A DNA stretch of 64,000 nucleotides from JAVBNT01 sp031551355 (GCA_031551355.1 JAVBNT010000007.1:1-64000), one strand, 5' to 3'; shown: positions 35,178 through 43,840, counted from the stretch's first letter. The notes: a model not told the origin generated them from the letters alone. A program made the numbers and translations.

Positions 35178-36446
35178 ATGCAGATGTCAGGAATGCCTAT
35201 GCCGCAAATGCCTCAGAATTTTCAGCAGATGACTCCCAGGCTGCCGGTAAACAATATGCCTTCGATGAAGCTTCCTCAAACAAGGCTTCCTATGCCGATG
35301 GCTTTGCCGGGGCGCACAGCAATGGCGCAAACGGCAATGCCTGCGGAACCGCGGATGATGAGTATGGCTGCCCTCAGGGAACAGTCATTTACTCCGATGA
35401 AAGAAGAAGTTCTTACGGCGACTCTTTCATCAATGAAAATGCCGGCAACAAAAGAAAATGTTGCTCTGGCAAAATCAATGGTTCAGTCTGGAATACCGCT
35501 GACTCAGGAAAATGTTAAAGATTTGAAAGAAGCTTTGGCGAAATTGCCGTCTGTTAAAACTTCGGATATGCAGGCAGCGACGTTTTTGAAATCGGCGGCT
35601 TTGGCTACAACACCGCAAAATATTACGACGCTGTCGAATTTTATAACAATGAACCCTCAATTAGGAGCCTGTTTTTTTGAATTCAGCAAAGAATTCAGAA
35701 AGCTTGCCGATAACAGGAAAGGTGCAATATCCTCGGATAAAATGGCTGTTATGTCGAAGACGGCCTCGGTGATGGGAAATCTTGTTATGGATTCAAAAAC
35801 AAAGGGCTCGGCCGGAAATGCAAAAGCATTTAAGGATATGGCCGGGCAGGCCGGAATAGAGTTGCCGAGTTTTATGATGGGTTCGGGTGATGATGAACTT
35901 ACCGAGCTCTTAAATGAACTGAGAAAAGTTCTGTATTATCAGGGCGATGAAGATAGTCAGGAGTTATACTCCAAACTTGAAAAGGCTTTCGCTCAGGCGG
36001 AAGATGTTTTAATGGCGCAGAAGCTTATAAATAAAGCCAGGCGTGAAGGACAGGATAATTTTTATTATCTTCAAATCCCGGTGAAGATAGGCAACGAGGA
36101 GCTTACAGCCGAACTAAAATTGTATTATACAACGGATTATGAAGGCCGCAGGCTTGTTGACAGGGATAATTTTGAATTTGAATTGTTGGTCCCGTCAAAT
36201 AATATTGGAGACTCTTATTTCCATGTAGTTATGCTTAATGGTATAATGAGTATGGATGTGGGAATGGATACACCGGGGGTTGCCGATTTTATGAACCGGT
36301 CACTGCCGGTTCTTGTGGAAAGATTGTCGGTTTTAGGATATTCTTCCGGAGAATTTTCCGCATATGTCAGGCAGGATGACGAAGGCGTGCTGCCGATGGA
36401 TATGCAAGAGTTTGAAAGTATGGAAGCTCTTGATCTTAGCTACTAG
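35178..36446 (+). CDS. FliK/YlqG-like protein with Met-Pro-rich N-terminus
   Basis: 422 residues. The first 85 residues are rich in Met, Pro and Gln (MQMSGMPMPQMPQNFQQM). The middle is helical. The end (about 285-405) fits the hook-length control C-terminal fold: IPVKIGNEELTAELKLYY, then a run of strands and FMNRSLPVLVERLSVLGY. In Bacillus the YlqG-YlqH pair has the same order (FliK-like then FlhB-like), and the next gene here is FlhB-like, which supports the call. ATG 35178 has AAGGAGG 7 bases before; a TTG at 35124 does not. First gene of a flagellar operon. Confidence 0.5.
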   Translation: MQMSGMPMPQMPQNFQQMTPRLPVNNMPSMKLPQTRLPMPMALPGRTAMAQTAMPAEPRMMSMAALREQSFTPMKEEVLTATLSSMKMPATKENVALAKSMVQSGIPLTQENVKDLKEALAKLPSVKTSDMQAATFLKSAALATTPQNITTLSNFITMNPQLGACFFEFSKEFRKLADNRKGAISSDKMAVMSKTASVMGNLVMDSKTKGSAGNAKAFKDMAGQAGIELPSFMMGSGDDELTELLNELRKVLYYQGDEDSQELYSKLEKAFAQAEDVLMAQKLINKARREGQDNFYYLQIPVKIGNEELTAELKLYYTTDYEGRRLVDRDNFEFELLVPSNNIGDSYFHVVMLNGIMSMDVGMDTPGVADFMNRSLPVLVERLSVLGYSSGEFSAYVRQDDEGVLPMDMQEFESMEALDLSY

Positions 36447-36458
36447 AAAGAAAGTTTT

Positions 36459-36749
36459 ATGGGCGAAGATAAAAAAGCTTTCGCAGTCAGGCAACAGCCG
36501 GACGGAAAAATGGAAGTTCTGGCTGCGGCAACCGGAAAAGCTGCGGAAAAATTGCTTGAAGCGGCTTCCGACAGCGGATTAGAAGTTTTGCAGGACGGGA
36601 ACCTTGCTGAGGAGATGGAGAGAAAAGCGGAAAGAAGCGTTTCTCCTGAGCAGGTTTGGGATGATTTATCTGTCCTTGTTGCGGAAATAGAAGGTTTTGT
36701 CGAAGAACTTGACGATCTTTGGGGTTCCGGCGGCAGTTTTAACAAATAG
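36459..36749 (+). CDS. FlhB C-terminal-domain-like protein (FhlB/YlqH type)
   Basis: 96 residues. It resembles the cytoplasmic part of the flagellar export switch FlhB (KAFAVRQQPDGKMEVLAAATGKAAEKLLEAA and VLQDGNLAEEMER; the family has ALKYDPE-like start, P-x-V-VAKGKG-like and PV-EDPxLA-L). It lacks the N-terminal membrane part and the autocleaving NPTH. Free FlhB-like domains of this sort exist in many bacteria and can partly stand in for the FlhB domain. Twelve bases after the FliK-like gene. Confidence 0.65.
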   Translation: MGEDKKAFAVRQQPDGKMEVLAAATGKAAEKLLEAASDSGLEVLQDGNLAEEMERKAERSVSPEQVWDDLSVLVAEIEGFVEELDDLWGSGGSFNK

Positions 36750-36852
36750 ATAAAATAAAGAGTATAAAATTTTAACAACTATGTGATATATTTTAAATTA
36801 AGATATAAGGCAATAAATCTTTAGGGATTAAAAAAAGTTGGAGGTGCACAAG

Positions 36853-37641
36853 ATGTACGACGGAATACGTAAAGCGACAATGGGTATGGAGGCTATGAAC
36901 CTCAGACAGGATGTTATTTTAAACAACCTGGCAAACGTAGGAACTTCCGGATATCGCAAGGAGAGCATGGTTTTCTCATCTTTTTCCGAAATAATGGATA
37001 AAGAAATGGGAAATAAAATCGGCAATCCTATGGAGAAGAGTACAGAGTATCAGCAGGCAGGCATAGGCGTGGAGTCCGATGGACGTCTTTACACCCGCAC
37101 AACTACTTCTTTCGCTCAGGGTTCTCTTAAGAATACCGGAAACCAGTTTGATTTGGCACTTGATGATGACGGAAGATCTTTCTTCACAATTCAGGGTAAA
37201 GAGGGTCTTACATTTACAAGAGCAGGTTCCTTCAGACTTGACAATGCCGGTTATCTTGTAACGGCAGACGGTTCCAATGTTATGGGACATAAAGGAAAAA
37301 TTAAACTCAGCGGTACCAGCTTTGAAGTAGCAGATAACGGTACTATAAAAGTCGACGGCAAAGAAGTCGACAAAATTCTTATAACTGAATTTGACGAGAA
37401 TATTTCAAACAGAGGACTTCAGCACAAAGGTGAAAATAACTTTGCGGCGCATGGAAACGGCAGAGTTGCGACAAATTCATCGGTAAAACAGGGTTTCCTC
37501 GAAATGGCGAACGTTAATGCCGTTCAGTCGATGGTGGAGCTTATGAGTCTTATGAGAGCATATGAAGCAAACCAGAAGACCCTTCAGGCTGAAGATAAAA
37601 TGATTCAGAAGACCGTTTCCGAAACCGGCAGAGTTCGTTAA
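36853..37641 (+). CDS. flgF: Flagellar basal-body rod protein FlgF-like
   Basis: 262 residues. N-terminal rod motif (MEAMNLRQDVILNNLANVGTSGYRKE) and C-terminal motif (VNAVQSMVELMSLMRAYEANQKTLQAEDKM) form the coiled ends common to FlgF, FlgG and FlgE; the middle holds the QGSLKNTGNQFDLALDDDG signature. Corresponds to Bacillus FlhO. GGAGGT lies before ATG 36853 at normal distance; the TTG at 36838 overlaps it. Forms the rod together with the next gene product. Confidence 0.88.
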   Translation: MYDGIRKATMGMEAMNLRQDVILNNLANVGTSGYRKESMVFSSFSEIMDKEMGNKIGNPMEKSTEYQQAGIGVESDGRLYTRTTTSFAQGSLKNTGNQFDLALDDDGRSFFTIQGKEGLTFTRAGSFRLDNAGYLVTADGSNVMGHKGKIKLSGTSFEVADNGTIKVDGKEVDKILITEFDENISNRGLQHKGENNFAAHGNGRVATNSSVKQGFLEMANVNAVQSMVELMSLMRAYEANQKTLQAEDKMIQKTVSETGRVR

Positions 37642-37687
37642 TTAAAAAAATAAAATTTTATTCAAAATATTACAGGAGGATAGAATT

Positions 37688-38452
37688 ATGTTAAGAGGAC
37701 TTTACACTGCAGCATCAGGTATGGCTGCTCAGCAGGCAAATATTGATAATATTGCCAATAACCTTGCCAATATCCAGACCACCGGTTACAAAAAATCGCG
37801 TATGGATTTTCAGGATCTCCTTTATTCACATACGAAAGATCCGGGAACGGATGCCACAACCGGAACGCAAATCGGTATGGGTGTAAGAGCAACATGTACT
37901 CAGCAGATTTTCTCGGACGGAAGTCTTCAGCAGACCGGAAGAGATATGGATGTAGCTATTCAGGGTCAGGGTTTCTTCGAAGTTGAGATGCCTAACGGCA
38001 AAAAAGGCTACACAAGAGACGGTTCCTTGAAAATGGATGCCGAAGGCAATCTCCTTTCCGGAACAGGTTATTCACTGGGAGTAAAAGTTCCCAAGGATAT
38101 TACCAATATTGTAATTGATGCCGACGGAACAATAAAGGGAACTCCTATCAGTTCCACAACTCCTCAGACGATTGGCAAGTTGGAACTCGTCCGTTTCCTG
38201 AATCCTTCAGGACTTAAAGCTATGGGAAGCAATCTTTTTGAGAGAACTCCTATTGCCGGAGATCTGTTTAAAGGCACACCTGGCAAAGATGGTCTTGGTT
38301 CACTTGCCCAGGGTCATTTGGAAAAAGCCAACGTGAACGTTATTGAGGAAATGATTAGTATCGTCCAGGCACAGCGCGCTTATGAAATGAACCAGAAGGG
38401 CGTGCAGGCTTCCGATGAAATGGCCAGATCTGCCAACCAGCTTCAGAGATAA
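37688..38452 (+). CDS. flgG: Flagellar distal rod protein FlgG
   Basis: 254 residues. Begins MLRGLYTAASGMAAQQANIDNIANNLANI and ends with VNVIEEMISIVQAQRAYEMNQKGVQASDEM, the classical FlgG ends. The inner DGSLQQTGRDMDVAIQGQGFFEV block is the rod/hook core. Exported by the flagellar type III apparatus. AGGAGG precedes ATG 37688. Similar to the gene before it, as in Bacillus flhO-flhP. Confidence 0.93.
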   Translation: MLRGLYTAASGMAAQQANIDNIANNLANIQTTGYKKSRMDFQDLLYSHTKDPGTDATTGTQIGMGVRATCTQQIFSDGSLQQTGRDMDVAIQGQGFFEVEMPNGKKGYTRDGSLKMDAEGNLLSGTGYSLGVKVPKDITNIVIDADGTIKGTPISSTTPQTIGKLELVRFLNPSGLKAMGSNLFERTPIAGDLFKGTPGKDGLGSLAQGHLEKANVNVIEEMISIVQAQRAYEMNQKGVQASDEMARSANQLQR

Positions 38453-38480
38453 TCATTCTTAGTTTGAAGGAGGCATAATC

Positions 38481-38771
38481 ATGCAAATAGAAGGAATTAC
38501 TCCTCAACCGATGAGGGAAGCGGCCGAATTATCGCCATCAAAGAAACAGGATGAATCGAAGCTTAAGGAAGCTTGTGAGCAGTTTGAGTCCTTGTTCCTC
38601 TCGCAGATGCTTAAGGAAATGAAAAAATCTGTTCCTAAAGCCGACGATGCCAGTAAAGAACAGGATACATACGATGAAATGATGTATGATGAAATTGCGA
38701 AATCGATGGCAGCATCAGGCGGAGTCGGCATGGCAAGTGTTCTTTATCAGCAGGTTAAGGATATTATGTAA
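38481..38771 (+). CDS. flgJ: FlgJ-type rod-binding protein (no muramidase domain)
   Basis: 96 residues. Matches the N-terminal rod-binding domain of FlgJ: KLKEACEQFESLFLSQMLKEMKKSV and DEMMYDEIAKSMAASGGVGMASVLYQQ. The C-terminal peptidoglycan hydrolase domain of proteobacterial FlgJ is absent. The rod must cross the cell wall, so another hydrolase is needed; the lysozyme-like protein at 7810-9114 is a candidate. GGAGG precedes ATG 38481. Confidence 0.88.
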   Translation: MQIEGITPQPMREAAELSPSKKQDESKLKEACEQFESLFLSQMLKEMKKSVPKADDASKEQDTYDEMMYDEIAKSMAASGGVGMASVLYQQVKDIM

Positions 38772-38805
38772 TTATCTTTAACAATTGTTTAATAGGTATA
38801 TTTTT

Positions 38806-38853
38806 AAGGGACTGTCTCAAACATAAAATGTTTGAGACGGTCCTTAGGTTTTT
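38806..38853 (+). terminator. Intrinsic terminator after flgJ
   Basis: AAGGGACTGTCTCAAACAT pairs with ATGTTTGAGACGGTCCTT (one bulge, one wobble) and ends in TTTTT. The T-run touches the ribosome site of the sigma gene, so part of transcription may read through into it. Confidence 0.82.
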
Positions 38854-38865
38854 GGAGGTTTTCGG

Positions 38866-39666
38866 ATGACCTGCGATCTTGCCTATTTATGGGAAAGATA
38901 CAAAAAAGCAGAAGACTTGGAAGCTAGAGACTTTTTGATTGAACATTACCTGCCCTTTGTTAAGAATTTAGCATCGGGTGTAATAAGAAAGCTCAGAGCC
39001 GGTGTGGAACTTGACGACCTGATTAGTGACGGCGTCTTTGGTTTAATTCGGGCTATTGAGCTTTTTGAACCTGAACGGGGAATCAAGTTTGAAACATATG
39101 CAACCCCGGTGGTAAGGGGGGCAATTTTTAACGGCATAAGAGCTCTTGACTGGGTCCCGGAAAGAACCAGAGAGAAGACCAGAGCGTTGCAGAAGGCCAT
39201 GGATAATTTTGCTTCAAATTATGGCCGCGTTGCTACAGAATCCGAACTGGCGGAGGAGCTTAAGATTAGCACCTCCGATGTATATAATCTGATCGTTGAT
39301 CTCGGTTGTATCTATTTGCTGTCATTGGAGCAGCCTTTGTCCTCTGACGAGGAGGCTGTTATACTTGATACTATTGAAGATACTGATTCTTCGAATCCCT
39401 TGCATGAACTGGAGTTTAAAGAACAGCGTCAGGCTCTGACGGAAGCGGTTGAGGCTCTCAGTGAAAGAGATCGTCAGATCATACAGCTTTATTATTTTGA
39501 AGGACTTTCTTTTGATAAGATTGCCCAGATGATAAATGTTTCAAAACAGCGAATTTCCCAACTGCATGTGCGTATAATGAAACAGCTTAGGGAAGCTATA
39601 TCCATTCACAGGATCGCTACTTTAAATACTGTAGAGGATTCGTCTGTGGTTGACATGAGGGCCTAG
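38866..39666 (+). CDS. fliA: RNA polymerase sigma factor, FliA/WhiG (sigma-28) type
   Basis: 266 residues. Regions 2 (DLISDGVFGLIRAIELFEPERGIKFETYATPVVRGAIFNGIRALDWVPE), 3 and 4 (IIQLYYFEGLSFDKIAQMINVSKQRISQLHVRIMKQL) are all present. It directs late flagellar and chemotaxis genes in motile bacteria. GGAGG precedes ATG 38866. It lies after the rod genes, separated by a terminator, and has its own terminator downstream. Confidence 0.9.
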   Translation: MTCDLAYLWERYKKAEDLEARDFLIEHYLPFVKNLASGVIRKLRAGVELDDLISDGVFGLIRAIELFEPERGIKFETYATPVVRGAIFNGIRALDWVPERTREKTRALQKAMDNFASNYGRVATESELAEELKISTSDVYNLIVDLGCIYLLSLEQPLSSDEEAVILDTIEDTDSSNPLHELEFKEQRQALTEAVEALSERDRQIIQLYYFEGLSFDKIAQMINVSKQRISQLHVRIMKQLREAISIHRIATLNTVEDSSVVDMRA

Positions 39667-39683
39667 AAGTTATATTTATTTAT

Positions 39684-39722
39684 TGGGGCTGTCTCGTTAA
39701 GGGACAAGACGGCTCCTTTTTT
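39684..39722 (+). terminator. Intrinsic terminator of the sigma-28 gene
   Basis: GGGGCTGTCT pairs with AGACGGCTCC and is followed by TTTTTT. Similar in build to the terminator before the gene. Confidence 0.85.
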
Positions 39723-39728
39723 ATTAGC

Positions 39729-39818
39729 CTTTGAAAGGTTCCTCACAGAGAATAGGAGAAGCACAGAGATTTTACAGGTATTATCTCCGTGAACTCTGTG
39801 CCCTCTGTGAGAGGCAGG
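39729..39818. repeat. Second repeat type, CACAGAG/CTCTGTG inverted repeat
   Basis: CCTCACAGAG (39731 region) faces CTCTGTGAGAGG, with an inner CACAGAG/CTCTGTG pair. A related copy lies near 33.33-33.40 kb. Sequences of the type CTCTGTGAACTCTGTG occur as dispersed repeats in many environmental bacteria. Confidence 0.55.
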
Positions 39819-39882
39819 AAGAAATTACCGTGAGACAACCCCTTTTGTTGGGGTTAACATACCCTGGAGGGGGAACTTGTAA

Positions 39883-40857
39883 ATGAAAGTTGGTTTTACG
39901 ACAACAATTCCGTTTGAAATATTGCATGCCGCCGGAGTTGAGGGCGTTGATTTGAATAATATTTTTATAACGGATCCTAACAGGGAGAAACTGCTTGAGG
40001 CCGCGGAAAGACGCGGTTTGCCAACCACACTTTGCAGTTGGATTAAAGGGATTTATTCCGTTCTGCAACAGCGTCAGGATATCGAAACCGTTATAGCCGT
40101 GGTTTCCGGCGACTGCAGCAATGCTTTGCCTCTTGTAGATCTACTGCGCAGTGAGGGCAGGGAAGTTATAACTTTTGCTTATCCGTTTGATCGTGATGAA
40201 ATGCTTTTGAAAATTGAAATGGAAAAACTGATGAAAAGGTTTTCTGTTTCTTATAAAGATGTTGAAAAATCGCTTGGACAACTGGATCTAATTCGTGATA
40301 AGGCTGAGCAAATCGATTTAATGACCTGGAAAAATAGGACTGTCACCGGCTTTGAGAATCACTACTATCTTGTCAATATGAGTGATTTTGAAGGTGATCC
40401 TATGAAGTATTCAAAGACCCTATCGGATTTTATGGAAAAAGCCTCCTTGCGTGAAGAAGCCATGGATTTAATGCCGCTGGCTTTTGTCGGTGTTCCTCCT
40501 ATTTTTTCAGATTTTTATGAGTTTCTGGAGAGCAAAAACGCCAGAGTAGTATACAATGAGACGCAGAGACAGTTTTCTTTCCCCTCAAGAAGCAGTAATA
40601 TTGTAAGGCGTTACCTTGACTATACATATCCTTATAGTTTGCTTTTCCGTATGCAGGACATAAAACGCCAGCTTGAGATTAGGGGGATAAAGGGCGTTCT
40701 GCATTACACGCAGTCATTTTGCCATCATCAGATGGATCATGTGCTGTTGCGCGAAAATATCGGTCTTCCTGTACTTATGCTGGAAGGGGACAGGCCGGCG
40801 GGACTTGATGAACGTACCAGGTTGAGGGTGGAGAGTTTTCTTGAAATGCTCCAGTAG
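39883..40857 (+). CDS. 2-hydroxyacyl-CoA dehydratase D-component-like protein (HgdB/BcrC family)
   Basis: 324 residues. Begins MKVGFTTTIPFEILHAAGV; the family signature Cys are at TTLCSWIKG, SGDCSNALP and QSFCHHQMD, the likely ligands of a 4Fe-4S cluster. Members act as HgdB-type dehydratases or in benzoyl-CoA reductase. No partner subunit or activator (HgdC) is adjacent, and it is shorter than HgdB, so it may act alone or in another role. Ribosome site GGAGGGGG precedes ATG 39883. Its stop codon lies in the arm of palindrome C. Confidence 0.75.
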   Translation: MKVGFTTTIPFEILHAAGVEGVDLNNIFITDPNREKLLEAAERRGLPTTLCSWIKGIYSVLQQRQDIETVIAVVSGDCSNALPLVDLLRSEGREVITFAYPFDRDEMLLKIEMEKLMKRFSVSYKDVEKSLGQLDLIRDKAEQIDLMTWKNRTVTGFENHYYLVNMSDFEGDPMKYSKTLSDFMEKASLREEAMDLMPLAFVGVPPIFSDFYEFLESKNARVVYNETQRQFSFPSRSSNIVRRYLDYTYPYSLLFRMQDIKRQLEIRGIKGVLHYTQSFCHHQMDHVLLRENIGLPVLMLEGDRPAGLDERTRLRVESFLEMLQ

Positions 40858-40988
40858 CGCTACTGTGAATTACGCCTGTATGCGTCGTCAAATTAGATAT
40901 TCTCTCGCTCAACGTAGAAAAGACTACGTCTCGCTCGTAGAAATCTGATTTGCCTTAGCCTACAGACGCAATTGACAGCAGCGTTACT
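40853..40988. repeat. Stop-codon palindrome, copy C
   Basis: Outer arms of 28 bases (40853-40880 and 40961-40988) pair with a few mismatches; inner arms CAAATTAGAT/ATCTGATTTG and CGTAG/CTACG close the stem. The TAG stop of the preceding gene lies inside the left arm. Sequence AATTGACAGC and TACAGACGC match copies B, D and F. Confidence 0.82.
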
Positions 40989-41034
40989 GATTTTCCTTAT
41001 AAAGTAGGATTTTTTCTTTGTTTGTCGAATTAAT

Positions 41035-41053
41035 AGCCCCTTCGGGCTTTTTT
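41035..41053 (+). terminator. Small intrinsic terminator
   Basis: AGCCC, loop CTTC, GGGCT and a T-run. It lies 26 bases before the next start and may attenuate the lipoprotein gene or end the upstream transcript. Confidence 0.7.
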
Positions 41054-41078
41054 AATAATCTTTTTAGGCAGGTTTTTT

Positions 41079-42329
41079 ATGAAAAAACTTTTATTGTTTT
41101 TTGCTTTGATTGCTTCGCTTTGCGGCTGTACAGGTAATGTAAATATTACGGCAGAAGATCTTATGGCTAATATGAAAAAAGCATATCAGGAACTTGATAC
41201 TTTCCATGAGACTTCCTCGGTTAATATTTTGAGAGATACTAATAAAAAGGTTGAAACAAGTGTTACTACCGAGTTTTCTTTTAAGCGGCCGAATCTTTAT
41301 GTAATCAAAAATACTACAGGCAAGGCAAATGCAACAATAATTTCCGACGGCAAAGAGCTGTCTGTGGAATCAAGTGAGTCAAAAGAGCCGCATAGAGTTC
41401 CGGCCTCCAGAACCGTTTCGGAGCTTTATCAGCGGTTGACGTCACGTTCGCTTGTTAACCCGGAGCGCATGATTACCGAGTTTTATCTGCTTGACGGCAG
41501 GCTTCCTTCAGAGCCTTTTGCAACAGCCGAAGTTTCAAAAAAACTGGCAAAAGTTGAAGGTAAGGACTGTTATGTTTTAAATATTTCTGCAAAATCAGGA
41601 GATCGTCAGGCGGTCTATGTTGACAAAGACAGTTTTATGATCCGAAAAAATGTTATTTCGATTGTAAAGCCTGTGTTGCCGAAAAGGTCTGGCATGCCAA
41701 CGCCTCAGTCTGCACCGTCGGAGGATGCATCTACGGCTGTGAAATCGGCCCAAGAGGCTGCAGCTCCATTGTTTACATCTGATGAGACGATGGGAGTTGT
41801 CGAAACGAATCCCCAATTAGATCCTGCTATTTTCAAGGTCAAGGGCAGGCAATTACCTCTTTTCCCGGGAAAAAGGGAATCCGGGAAACCTGTTAAGACT
41901 AATGCGCTAAAAGGGGAGATGGCTCCTGACTTTGAGTTGAAGGATGAAAATGGCAAGGTTGAGTCTGTTTCAGCCAGCAAAGGTAAGACAGTTGTCCTGT
42001 TTTTCTGGGATCCTTTGTATAAACCGAGTTTTTCAGAGATAACTGAACTTCAGGAGATTTATGCAAAGGCATCTGCCGATAAAAATCTGCAGATATTTGC
42101 AATCTCCGATGATAAGTCGGAGATGAGGGCGGGCACTTTTAAAAAGACCGGAGCGTCCTTTCCAGGCTTGTATGATGAAGACGGCAAGGTATCTTCAATC
42201 TATGGCGTGGATGTAGTGCCGTATACTATTATCATTGATAAAGACGGCAAGGTTTCCGAGACTTTTTCGGGAAGACAGCCGAGAGAAGTAATTATTAAAG
42301 CCCTTAAAAACCGCGGTATAAAAGTTTAA
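41079..42329 (+). CDS. Lipoprotein with LolA-like and thioredoxin-like domains, no redox Cys
   Basis: 416 residues. Lipobox ASLCGC (Cys17 or nearby). Residues 22-230 resemble LolA/DUF2092-type lipid-binding folds (ELDTFHETSSVNILRDTNKK; YVDKDSFMIRKN). The C-terminus (about 285-416) is an AhpC/thioredoxin fold (APDFELKDENGKVES; VVLFFWDP; VDVVPYTIIIDKDG). The usual CxxC site is replaced: FWDPLYKPSFSE against FWATWCPPCRAE, with Tyr and Ser in place of Cys. It cannot do disulfide chemistry in the known way; a carrier or binding role is likely. Next gene on the same strand is also exported. Confidence 0.72.
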   Translation: MKKLLLFFALIASLCGCTGNVNITAEDLMANMKKAYQELDTFHETSSVNILRDTNKKVETSVTTEFSFKRPNLYVIKNTTGKANATIISDGKELSVESSESKEPHRVPASRTVSELYQRLTSRSLVNPERMITEFYLLDGRLPSEPFATAEVSKKLAKVEGKDCYVLNISAKSGDRQAVYVDKDSFMIRKNVISIVKPVLPKRSGMPTPQSAPSEDASTAVKSAQEAAAPLFTSDETMGVVETNPQLDPAIFKVKGRQLPLFPGKRESGKPVKTNALKGEMAPDFELKDENGKVESVSASKGKTVVLFFWDPLYKPSFSEITELQEIYAKASADKNLQIFAISDDKSEMRAGTFKKTGASFPGLYDEDGKVSSIYGVDVVPYTIIIDKDGKVSETFSGRQPREVIIKALKNRGIKV

Positions 42330-42390
42330 AAAATGGATTTTAATTTATTATAAAATTTTGCGTAATGCATATTATTGGGAGGACGGTTTT

Positions 42391-43722
42391 ATGACGAGGA
42401 TTATTAAAAAGAGAAAGAAAATTGTGAAAGATTCTGATCAACAGAAAAAGGTCGAAGGAAAGAACCTTCAACAGTCGGGTGATTTTTTCCAAAAAAATAA
42501 AACCCTTCTGACTTGGGCACTTGTTCTTGCTTTTTTGATGACGTGTTTCGGTGTCAGCGGTATGATGTTCAGCGGATGTATCAAATCGAATGGAAAGGAT
42601 ATGGCTCACCAGGGAGAGGGCGGCGAACATTCTCAGCCCAAGGACGATGTCTTTGCTGATATATCATATCATCAGGGACTTCTGAGCCAAAATCCGGATG
42701 ACTCGTTATTGATGGGAAACCTTGCATATGCTTATCAGTCTGCAGCAATGAAACTGCAGATGAAAGATGAGGTAAGCGGGAATAAAGCAAACGAAACCCA
42801 GATCTCAGATTTTCTAAAACAATCGGAAGATTATTATAAAAAGGCATTTGATGCGGATCCTAATTACTCTTTTGCCGCCGTTAATTTGATGGAGACATAT
42901 ATAATGGGAGGACGTCCTGAGGAAGCAATTGCATTTGGCGAGAGAGTTGTTGCCGATAAAAAGCTTATGGATAAAAAACCTCCGACAGATCCTTCCGCAT
43001 TTGAAGAATCTAATTTTTCACCCGTTTTGGTGAAACTGGTCAATGCATACTCCAAAGCCGGACAACAGGAAAAAGCCCTTGCGCTTATGGGGAAGGCTTT
43101 GGAATTAAATCCTGATGATTTATCTCTTCTTTATTTTGCAGCTAAAGAGAAATCTCTTAAGGATGCTAAAGCTGTGGATAAAAAAGAAGCTGCGGAACTG
43201 ATCGCAAGAGCTTCAAGCATCGTTCTGGCATCACGCTCCGCAGGAGCTTCTGCAGATAAGGTTCTTGAACATTATAAGCTCAAGGAAGGCTTGGAAATTT
43301 TAGAGCTTCAGGGTGATATAAGCATATTGGAAGATGATAAGGAACTGGCTGGTCAGGCTTTTCAGATGGCTTCAGACTATGCAGCAGCTCTTGAAGATAA
43401 AGCTTCGGTTGAACGTATTGCCAGGAAAGTGGAAGAGTCCGGAGCGAAACCGCCTGTTTCTGTAGTAGGTCAGGAAGAAACTGATGAGGGCGTTGTTGTT
43501 AAGTTGAGTGACGGAAGAACGGTTACAATTCCGAAAGATAAAATGGATCAGGCGAAAAATGATAGGGAATCCGGAGCACTGGGACAGATAAAGGTTGACG
43601 GAGAGGGTAACGCTTCAAATGTACCGCAGAGCAAGGGTGATAAACAGGAAACGAAGCCGGCTGCCAAGGCAGGTGAACCGGCTGCAACGTCTTCTTCTCC
43701 AGCCGGAGCCAATACTCCTTAG
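42391..43722 (+). CDS. TPR-containing membrane-anchored protein
   Basis: 443 residues. A charged Lys-rich N-terminus, one membrane helix (about 38-57, LLTWALVLAFLMTCFGVSGMMFSGC) then TPR repeats (NPDDSLLMGNLAYAYQ; AFDADPNYSFAAVNLMETYI; LALMGKALELNPDDLSLLYFAA) over about 80-280, and a Lys/Ala-rich tail. TPR proteins assemble complexes; the location points to the outer face. ATG 42391 is preceded by GGGAGGACGG; an upstream ATG 42358 is not. No enzymatic motif. Confidence 0.7.
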   Translation: MTRIIKKRKKIVKDSDQQKKVEGKNLQQSGDFFQKNKTLLTWALVLAFLMTCFGVSGMMFSGCIKSNGKDMAHQGEGGEHSQPKDDVFADISYHQGLLSQNPDDSLLMGNLAYAYQSAAMKLQMKDEVSGNKANETQISDFLKQSEDYYKKAFDADPNYSFAAVNLMETYIMGGRPEEAIAFGERVVADKKLMDKKPPTDPSAFEESNFSPVLVKLVNAYSKAGQQEKALALMGKALELNPDDLSLLYFAAKEKSLKDAKAVDKKEAAELIARASSIVLASRSAGASADKVLEHYKLKEGLEILELQGDISILEDDKELAGQAFQMASDYAAALEDKASVERIARKVEESGAKPPVSVVGQEETDEGVVVKLSDGRTVTIPKDKMDQAKNDRESGALGQIKVDGEGNASNVPQSKGDKQETKPAAKAGEPAATSSSPAGANTP

Positions 43723-43754
43723 AACGGATAATCTTTAATAACTTTTAGATAAAG

Positions 43755-43789
43755 CAGGTTCTGAAATCAAGAGCCTGTTTTTTCTTTTA
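43755..43789 (+). terminator. Intrinsic terminator after the TPR gene
   Basis: CAGGTTCT pairs with AGAGCCTG (one wobble), followed by TTTTTTCTTTT. Confidence 0.85.
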
Positions 43790-43824
43790 AGAAAAAAGAG
43801 CTACTCAAATCAATGAGTAACTCT
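43790..43824 (-). terminator. Intrinsic terminator of the CoA-transferase operon
   Basis: Read on the minus strand, AGAGTTACTCA pairs with TGAGTAGCTCT and is followed by TTTTTTC. It meets the plus-strand terminator back to back. Confidence 0.82.
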
Positions 43825-43840
43825 ATTTACGGGTAAAAGG

